Shown: piece by piece, positions 7,878 to 13,265 of the stretch | Layout: each line of letters opens with the position of its first letter | Numbering within the stretch: the stretch's first letter is position 1 | From: Chloromonas sp. AAM2 | Lineage: Eukaryota > Chlorophyta > Chlorophyceae > Chlamydomonadales > Chlamydomonadaceae | Direction of reading: 5' to 3' | NCBI GenBank assembly: GCA_004335635.1 | Contig: QAXH01004375.1 | Coordinates: forward strand, 6,556-19,820 | Length of the DNA: 13,265 bases | Notes under the pieces: generated by a model | Told to the model about the DNA's origin: nothing | Seen by the model: the letters and a program-made list of their open reading frames with translations, nothing else | Databases searched by the model: none | Program-made: the position numbers and the translations under genes

Positions 7878-9568
7878 TTACACCTTCCGTTTCTTTGTAG
7901 CTGGTGCTATTTCATGCTGTGCTTTTTGAACTGTTGGGCATTCATCTTCTGCTCTATGGGCTCGCTTTGCCTGCTTTTCAAGTTGTTGTGCACGCTGCAT
8001 TGCTGCCCTGTCTGCTCGTCGCTCTGTTGGATTGTTTGCCAGATCCCTGGCTTTCTGTTGCCTCTGTTGTTCTCGGCGTGCCGCCTCTTGCTGCTGATAT
8101 CTTTCACTGGTAATCATACGTGCGTAGGTGATGATCTTGCTGGGTCTGCTGCTCTTTGTTTGGACGTGCTGTGGTAAGACCAGGACGTTGGCTATGGTCT
8201 GTGTCAAAGTGGAGGGGCTTTGAGCTCTTGTAGCATTGGCATCACAAACAGTGCCTGCATCATTAGTTGCTGCATTGTCAAGAGCAGCGCCGGCATCAGC
8301 TGCATTGGACGGACCTGCAGCATGCTCACTCGCATCATCCTCAGGTTCTGAGAGTATCAGGGACGGAAGTGACCTGGAGAACTTGTCCAGGATACGCTGC
8401 TCATCCACAGGGTAGATGCCGGTGACCCTGAAGCACTTTGACAGCGCATCTTTTGTTGCTGTCTTCTGCCACGCTTCGCCTACCAGCTGCAAGAACTTCT
8501 GCTTGCTGACTCATGCCCTTCAAATACTCGCTCGTGCGGGCGCTTGCCCAGCTCAGCTTTGAAGGCGTTGAAGAACTGGTCCCACGGCTGCAGCAGCTCA
8601 GACGTTCTGCCGGGGAGTAAGAGGATGTCAATGCCTAAAGCTCTCGCTTTCTCCACCACAGCTGCATCTGTGCGTGAGCTGTGGCCGTCGCACATGACGA
8701 GCAGGGGTTTGCTTGGGCTCACCCCACCGAGCACATGCTCCGCGATGTGGTCCAGGTACTGCAGCATGAGTGCACCATAGATGAACGGGCTCTTCTGATT
8801 GTAAAGCACCTTTGCGGTCGGGATGGTGTCCTTGGCGAATGCTAATGGATGCAATCTGACCCGTTTGCCAGTTCCCTTAACTATGAACACCGGCGGAAGA
8901 ACGTGGTTCGGGGTTGCCGCTGCGATGCAAGTGATTGTCTCCTTGGTGATGTATGCTGCGCTACCCGAGTTGCGTTTGATTGAACCTTTGGTGCCCTTGG
9001 GAACGACGCCCTTCGCTTCATAACCTTCCTGCTGCAGACCAGTCTCATCGAAGTTGAGCACATGGATGTCTTCGCCGTGCAGGTAGTTGCCAATGACGCC
9101 TTTGAACTGTTTGAAGAAGTCCTTGACGCTGGACTCGATCAAACCGGCACTACGATCACTATCCTGCTGTGCGGTGGCCCTTAGAACTAGATTATGACGC
9201 TTCTTGAACCCCTTCCACCATTTCTCGCTGGCAATGCCCTCAGGCCAGCGGGGTTTTCGACCTGCACGCCTGTGCTGTGGCTGCTTCCCCTTGATGCGCA
9301 CGTGTTCCCTTGAACAGGTCAATTGAACGCGGTGCATGTTTTGTATGTAGTCAAGCAGCAGAAGCTCGTGCTCGCTGAGCAATGCACTTGATGGGCCGCG
9401 TGTCGCTCCTTGTGGTAGCGCTGCAGGTAGCGTTGCCAGGGGGATGCTGTGTTTATCAGCTGCACTCCTGACGCTCAGCTGATTCTCATGTACGTCCTTG
9501 AGCGCGTTGGCCAGCTGTTCTCGAGTCCAACTCCTGCCATTTGGCAGTGTACGTTGCTCTGACGACAT
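7878..9568 (-). pseudogene. pogo/Tigger-type DDE transposase with one frameshift
   Basis: From ATG 9568 the minus strand encodes 362 residues in one frame, then continues one base shifted from about 8508 to TAA at 7878. Together they give about 560 residues, normal for this family. In order: a Psq-type helix-turn-helix (residues about 12-48, WTREQLANAL...LSVRSAADKH), a CENP-B-like second HTH ending WWKGFKKRHNLVLR (117-130), and the DDE domain with NFDETG (D174), MCDGHSSR (D294) and LLQPWDQFFNAFK (D330), a plausible triad. After the shift KQKFLQLVGEAW...FRVTGIYPVDEQ is the expected downstream part. A Gln/Arg-rich tail then ends in KKRKV, a nuclear-localisation-like motif. An upstream in-frame start (9652) is possible, but the HTH begins right after 9568. 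No slippery heptamer is visible, so a one-base deletion, sequence error or cryptic intron near 8505-8515 is likelier than programmed shifting. Confidence 0.87.
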
Positions 9569-9806
9569 GCCGAGTTGATCCTGAAGTGCAAGTCGGTGCT
9601 TACAGTCAGTGCGCAAAACATGGTAGCGTACTGAAGTGACAAACGCAATCAAATTTGTCGTTTTCTGGTTGAGGTTGCGAACGGGTGTGTACGGCTACCT
9701 GGAACGTGAGGCTTTAAAACGGCACACAATGATTTCATCAGGACGAAGCACTCGATAGCGCTTAACAGAGCCAAAACATGGGTTTGTAGGCTGAGAAAAA
9801 AGCCAC

Positions 9807-9827
9807 GACCCATAGGGCCGCCTACTG
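9807..9827 (-). repeat. right terminal inverted repeat (innermost copy)
   Basis: This 21-bp stretch is the exact reverse complement of 5078-5098 and ends ...CCGCCTACTG followed by TA. Confidence 0.93.
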
Positions 9828-9856
9828 TAGGGCCTACTGTAGGGCCGCCTACTGTA
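9828..9856. repeat. two extra truncated copies of the transposon end
   Basis: After the innermost end come TAGGGCCTACTG (9828-9839) and TAGGGCCGCCTACTG (9840-9854), then TA. Both reproduce the outermost bases of the inverted repeat together with the TA target. Confidence 0.85.
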
Positions 9857-9884
9857 TATATACATATACACACATACATATATA

Positions 9885-9920
<36 letters not shown>

Positions 9921-9934
9921 CATACATATACATG
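9855..9934. repeat. TA/TACA microsatellite
   Basis: An alternating TATATA, TACATA and CACATA tract starts at the outermost TA of the transposon end. It produces a spurious YIYIYMYVY peptide on the minus strand. Confidence 0.95.
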
Positions 9935-10053
9935 GCATGGTGTAAAAGATTGTCAGGGTCAAGGTCAGTGTTGAAGTGAAATGGCAACCCTCACAATGTC
10001 AACTGTTGATAGCGAATTCCAGTCATTTATGCGGCATTTTTTGCCATATGACG

Positions 10054-10431
10054 TTACTTCATGGCCCATTTAAGGACATGCCACACTGAAGCGATCACCC
10101 GAAGTGGAACTGGCATACCAAACAGTGACATATCAGACTCTCGGCTGTTGGCTTGGTGCGAGCGGATGCTGTCAGAGCCCTGCGGAGATAAACGTGAGAC
10201 GTGACGACACTGATGACAGACAGATAGATGATGACAGATAGACAGGTTCATTGCGTTGGCAGACATGCACGAGTGAGCTGCGGCGACTGCGGCGGAATGA
10301 GCTGGCAGAATTGGGCTGCGACGGCACGAGCTATGTGACGACGTTATTGCGACCCGCAACTTACCGTTGCCCACTCCTGGAAGCGTAGACCGCCGGGCAA
10401 AGAGGAAGAAGCGGCGAAGGGACATGGACAT
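10054..10431 (-). CDS. weak candidate ORF with a mitochondrial-presequence-like start
   Basis: A minus frame runs open from ATG 10431 (MSMSLRRFFLFARRSTLPGV, an amphipathic Arg-rich start) to TAA at 10054. It contains a strong donor AACG|gtaagt near 10364 and an acceptor tctccgcag before GSDSIRSHQANSRESDMSLF. The donor phase (1) and the acceptor phase (0) do not match, so the simple two-exon model fails. Either the frame is read through, a different exon follows the donor, or it is chance. I recognise no family. Confidence 0.2.
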   Translation of the reverse strand: MSMSLRRFFLFARRSTLPGVGNGKLRVAITSSHSSCRRSPILPAHSAAVAAAHSCMSANAMNLSICHHLSVCHQCRHVSRLSPQGSDSIRSHQANSRESDMSLFGMPVPLRVIASVWHVLKWAMK

Positions 10432-10465
10432 AAATACTACCAAAGTGACAGGTCACAGGTGAGCG

Positions 10466-10470
10466 TTACA
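10466..10470 (-). terminator. candidate polyadenylation signal (TGTAA, minus strand)
   Basis: TTACA on the plus strand lies about 115 bases past the TGA of the minus-strand exon 10584-10676. Confidence 0.35.
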
Positions 10471-10583
10471 GTGGTCATTCTGTTAGGCCCGCATCGATTT
10501 GACAGGCGTTGACAGGTGAAGCACACGCCTCAGCCTACACGTAGAACCGGTAGTGTTTCTAGCTCCCCTGTTCTCAGCTCTTG

Positions 10584-10676
10584 TCAGCTCGACAGGCGCT
10601 CGCGTATGACCTCGCTGCATCCTTCCGTCCGACCGAAGATGGTCACCTCGTCCTGGAAATCCCTGATGTGGTTCTC
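10584..10676 (-). CDS. terminal exon of an unidentified minus-strand gene
   Basis: After an acceptor (aaagccag, ending 10677) the minus strand reads 30 codons to TGA at 10584: ENHIRDFQDEVTIFG, then RTEGCSEVIRERLSS. Composition and the balanced charge pattern are strongly protein-like, and a TGTAA follows. The family is not recognised and I could not find the preceding exon with confidence; 10700-11170 looks intronic on this strand. The acceptor and first exon bases are duplicated in tandem just upstream. Confidence 0.45.
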   Translation of the reverse strand, partial: ENHIRDFQDEVTIFGRTEGCSEVIRERLSS

Positions 10677-10700
10677 CTGGCTTTATGTGGTTCTCCTGGC
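10665..10700 (-). repeat. 19-bp-period duplication of a 3' splice site
   Basis: On the minus strand GCCAGGAGAACCACATA/C occurs twice with a period of 19 (plus-strand 10684-10700 and 10665-10681). The copy nearer the exon leads into the open frame ENHIRD; the other reaches a stop immediately (ACATAAAG). Confidence 0.75.
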
Positions 10701-11174
10701 AGTGTGTTACACGCAACAAAACACACACAAAAACCATTTTCTTGACACATCATCGCAACGATACCTAGTTGCAGTGCCGGACCAATACAGACATTTTCAT
10801 GTATGGCCACAACACGAACACAATCGCTTGCCAACTGCTGGTCTGATACATATGAGCTTTCTCGCTTCGTCACACTCAACACCAGTAGAGCATTCCCAAC
10901 TTCCATCATATAGAGTAGACTTCAGTGGATGCAATAACGGTGCGGTATAACACCGTACATAGAGAACTTCTGCCTTGCTACCGTTACTGACAGCAAAAGC
11001 GCCATAACATATAATTCAAAACCCTTGCTTGGCTTTACCCAAATCTTTTAAGCCCATCCTGCCATTGTCCGGCGATGAATCACAACCGCATCGCAAAACA
11101 GCAGCAGTCCAATATATACGGGCAGTGCTTGGATTCTGTTGCTGTCTGCCAGGTTCACCGCACACTGTACAATG
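10701..11174. other. non-coding stretch, probably intron or spacer
   Basis: AT-richer than its surroundings. The 144-codon plus-strand frame from 10516 spans part of it but has no recognisable motif and overlaps the better minus-strand exon. Nothing else is supported here. Confidence 0.4.
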
Positions 11175-11255
11175 TTACATGAGAACGCAACAACCTGCTG
11201 CCTCCTTACTATCAATCTTCCTGGTGCTTCTTGCCTTGCCCAGGGTTTGTTCCAA
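11175..11255 (-). CDS. possible terminal exon ending in a CaaX-like box
   Basis: After cagttaccag (ending 11256) a minus frame of 26 codons, LEQTLGKARSTRKIDSKEAA then GCCVLM, ends with TAA at 11175. C-terminal CVLM preceded by another Cys fits a prenylation box as in small GTPases or Ykt6-type SNAREs. The frame is short, the acceptor's pyrimidine tract is poor, and no upstream exon was found. Chance remains likely. Confidence 0.22.
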   Translation of the reverse strand: MEQTLGKARSTRKIDSKEAAGCCVLM

Positions 11256-11358
11256 CTGGTAACTGTGTCCACCGCTGCTCTTGTGTATGGGTTGCGGGTG
11301 TCGATATGATGCTCATGCACATCCCCGTTTAAACTATGTGATGCTCACACACACATCG

Positions 11359-11628
11359 CTAAACCCCAAGCCTTCTCTTCTTCTTCCCCTTCGCCCCCCT
11401 TTCTGGCGCTGCTTGACTGTCTGTCCTTTCGCGCTTCCGCTCAGGATTCATGCCAGATGCGTTCCCGCACGTGCCGCTCTGATCTCGCACGTATCACTTG
11501 TCAGTCAGCCCGACCTGGCCCAACAGTTCACCCTTTCCCTGCTGCAGCTTCCAATGCACCACTTGCGCACTGATGTTTGTTACCCTTCCTGTTGCCGCCG
11601 AGCAGTCCTCCCCAGACTGACGGTCCTG
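11359..11628 (-). other. protein-like minus frame interrupted by one TGA
   Basis: Minus 11628-11497 reads 44 codons (QDRQSGEDCSAATG..., VVHWKLQQGKGELLGQVGLTDK split here as VVHWKLQQGKGELL and GQVGLTDK), stops at TGA 11494-11496, and the same frame then runs another 44 codons (...MNPERKRERTDSQAAPERGA, then GKGKKK-type basic residues) to TAG at 11359. It starts only about 20 bases after the monooxygenase stop, so it may simply be that gene's 3'UTR. Confidence 0.2.
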
Positions 11629-11644
11629 TTACAACAATAGCAAC

Positions 11645-13162
11645 TTAAGCTGCACCTATTGCTGCCCTAATCATGGCCGCTATTGTTGGCCACAGCACAG
11701 CCACCAGTGGCCCCACCACTATCAGCACACCCGCTGCAACCAGGCGGCGTGTGGTGGAATGCGCGCGCTCAACCACCTGACTGTAGCTCAGGGAAGGGTC
11801 CTGCAACACAAACAGGCACATCGGCATGTCATAGGTAGTCACATACCATAGGTAGTCACATACCACAGGTAGTGTTTGAGCGGACTGTTTGCACTGTGCC
11901 GTCCCTCTGGTACTGTGACCAGCGCCAACTGGAGTTCCAACTCCGATGCAGACACTTGCAGCAAACCTCTCCGCCCATACATTGCACATGTGCTTCATGC
12001 ATTTCATGCTCTGGCTTGGGTCCTGAAACGACAACAGGCATGTCGACGTTAAGGCATGTCAAGATTCAATTGGCCCCTGCCTTCGCTGAAACACATCATT
12101 CCAAACACATGAACGCATGGTATGCCAGGAAGAGCCCTGCTATCACATCATGTTGCTTGTCTGGCTGCTGCCCAGTTATCCACAGCCAAGCAGATTTGCT
12201 AATAGCCAAACAGTCATGCTGCCTGCTGCCTACCGTCATCCCTCCCCCCACTACGCCCATCCTTTCCTCGTATCAATCCAGTTTTGCTTCATGCCCTCTG
12301 TGCGACCGACTGTCCATTGTCCTCACCATGCCCTGGGCATGGCATGGGCAGCTCCAAGTGGCTGTTCTGAGGATTGATCAGGCTTGCAAATTCTCTGAAA
12401 TCATTAACTGGCCCAGCTTCCATTGCTCCGTTGCCTGCCTTCCATCATTCCATCCCACTGTTATTGACATGCCCCTATGCGCAATTGATTGTCCATGGCC
12501 CTGAGCAGATTCCGGTGTTCTTCACCCCTGGGCATGCATTGGGAACCTTTCCTCTTGCCCAGCTGGCTGTCATGACAAGTGCAACCCAGTACCTCCACCT
12601 ACCTGCACTAGCATGAATGACTGTGGGCTGAACCACCAGGGTGCCACTTTGTTGCACGCCATGCGCAGGAGGAAGTTCAGAGTCCACAAAGTCCGTTGCC
12701 ACGTGCCCTGCATGCGAACATGATGAGTACATGGCTTGAACACTTTGCGTTCGGCAGCATAGCCGCCAAGAGCAAGCCGTCAAGTCATTGAAAGCACTTG
12801 AGGCCAAGCGTTGCTTTCACATGTGACAGTGTGGTACAAGACAGTAGCCGCAGTTTTTTCAACCGTTCAGTAGCATGCAATTTCTTCAACCGTGCCTCAC
12901 CTGCCGTAATTAAGCGCCATTAGTGGGGTCTGTGCAAACACTGGTGTTCTGACTCTTTTGACAAACACATGTTAATCTGCCTCGCTTGTTTGACCGGGGC
13001 ATGCGCCAACACTGTCCTGCTGAATAGTCTTTGCCTCACCTGGCCGTATTGGTACGGGTACGCAAAGGTCATGAGCTGCACCAGCGCTTTGATCTCAGGC
13101 AGTCGTACTGCCTCAAACATAGGCAACGCCTTGGCCACGTCATCGCCTGACGCGTCCAGTGC
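11645..13162 (-). CDS. kynurenine 3-monooxygenase-like FAD monooxygenase, C-terminal part
   Basis: Three phase-0 exons: 13162-13040 (41 codons), 12707-12603 (35) and 11800-11645 (51 plus TAA). The first reads DDVAKALPMFEAVRLPEIKA, aligning with the 'LPxFxxxRxPDxxA' segment of kynurenine 3-monooxygenase. The second (TWQRTLWTLNFLLRM...VAPWWFSPQSFM) matches the helix before the tail. The third (DPSLSYSQVVERAHSTTRRL) is followed by a hydrophobic segment of about 20 residues (VAAGVLIVVGPLVAVLWP), positioned like the outer-mitochondrial-membrane anchor of the animal and fungal enzyme. The family hydroxylates kynurenine using FAD and NADPH. The FAD-binding N-terminus and start lie beyond the window. 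Another KMO-like flavin monooxygenase with a different substrate is possible. All three donors and acceptors are canonical (gtgagg, gtaggt; ccacag, gcatgcag, gttgcag). Confidence 0.65.
11831..11873. repeat. 17-bp tandem repeat near a 3' splice site
   Basis: ATAGGTAGTCACATACC is present twice exactly (11831-11847, 11848-11864), followed by a partial ACAGGTAG. It lies about 30 bases intronic of the acceptor at 11801. Confidence 0.9.
12008..12045 (-). other. pseudo acceptor resembling the last monooxygenase exon start
   Basis: On the minus strand catgcctgttgtcgtttcag|GACCCAAGCCAGAGC (junction 12023/12022) parallels the real tgcctgtttgtgttgcag|GACCCTTCCCTGAGC (junction 11801/11800). The downstream frame reads DPSQSM then loses the family pattern, so use of this site would replace the tail anchor. 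Confidence 0.5.
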
Positions 13163-13265
13163 CTGTGGCGGCATACAACTTGGGAGCAGCATGTAACATC
13201 AACAACTTTGGACAGAGACAACCCACAGCACACCACGATGTGACACACCCGGTCACATATTCGTG

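Larger units (their letters stand above)
5078..9827. mobile_element. pogo/Tigger-like DNA transposon carrying extra genes
   Basis: Both ends carry a perfect 21-bp inverted repeat starting CAGTAGGCGGCCC, with TA directly outside each end (5076-5077 and 9828-9829). CAGT termini and TA duplication are typical of the Tc1/mariner-pogo group, and the element contains a pogo-type transposase on the minus strand. The interior also holds a spliced caspase-like gene on the plus strand, a divergent minus ORF, an IQ-motif minus ORF and a possible plus exon in the left arm. The size of about 4.75 kb is explained by this extra content. The right boundary may instead be 9839 or 9854, because the end is repeated. 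The transposase frame is broken once, so this copy may be inactive. Confidence 0.88.
11801..12602 (-). other. 802-bp intron of the monooxygenase gene
   Basis: Bounded by CAG|gtaggtgg and ttgtgttgcag|GAC. It contains a 17-bp tandem repeat next to the acceptor and a second acceptor-like junction. The long plus-strand frame from 11872 to 12504 lies antisense in it and shows no recognisable motif. Confidence 0.65.

Noticed and set aside
8495..8525. Programmed -1 frameshift in the transposase
   Set aside because: The shift direction would fit, but no X-XXY-YYZ heptamer or obvious downstream stem is visible; an indel is simpler.
9695..9987. Minus frames with YIYIYMYVY runs
   Set aside because: Translation of the TA/TACA microsatellite.
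10516..10950. 144-codon plus frame
   Set aside because: No recognisable motif, and the opposite strand has a better exon (10584-10676) with acceptor, stop and TGTAA.
11494..11496. Selenocysteine TGA
   Set aside because: Selenoproteins occur in Chlamydomonas, but the surrounding peptide matches no selenoprotein I know and I see no SECIS-like hairpin.
11872..12504. 210-codon plus frame antisense to the monooxygenase intron
   Set aside because: Cys/Ser/Pro-rich composition without motifs; the minus strand exons on either side splice cleanly over it.

Overview
The window reads as nuclear DNA of a green alga, most likely a chlorophyte of the Chlamydomonas/Haematococcus type. Genes are split into short exons by canonical GT-AG introns, introns are full of minisatellites, and TGTAA (the usual volvocalean polyadenylation signal) follows several stop codons. 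I see no bacterial operon, Shine-Dalgarno or tRNA/rRNA signature. The organism assignment is inference.

Region 1 (1-4071, + strand): the 3' part of a gene whose exons can be joined with matching phases (710-798, 1210-1291, 1613-1727, 2358-2460, 3132-3264, 3626-3730, 3952-4071). It encodes a PNKP/ZDP-type DNA 3'-phosphatase domain followed by a helix-hairpin-helix domain like the 8-kDa domain of family X DNA polymerases. The HAD motif I exon lies upstream of the window. A weak candidate exon at 13-69 could join in phase. Introns carry minisatellites, including copies of the exon/intron boundaries themselves.

Region 2 (4072-5077): 3'UTR with a TGTAA at 4690-4694, then spacer without a convincing gene.

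Region 3 (5078-9827): a complete DNA transposon of about 4.75 kb. It has perfect 21-bp terminal inverted repeats beginning CAGTAGG, TA on both flanks, and a pogo/Tigger-type DDE transposase on the - strand with one frameshift. It also holds several genes that are not the transposase: a spliced + strand gene for a small caspase-fold-like cysteine peptidase, a divergent - strand ORF of unknown function, a - strand ORF with IQ-like motifs, and a possible + strand exon in the left arm. The right end is multiplied into three nested copies, followed by a TA/CA microsatellite.

Region 4 (9855-11640): mostly non-coding. It has protein-like - strand terminal pieces (10584-10676; more weakly 11175-11255 and 11359-11628) that I could not assign to a family.

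Region 5 (11645-13265, - strand): the last three exons of an FAD-dependent monooxygenase resembling kynurenine 3-monooxygenase, ending in a hydrophobic tail anchor. Its 5' part lies beyond the window.

Two themes stand out. One is a pogo-like transposon that appears to carry a protease gene and other cargo. The other is the repeated occurrence of degenerate copies of splice junctions inside the adjoining introns, in three separate genes.
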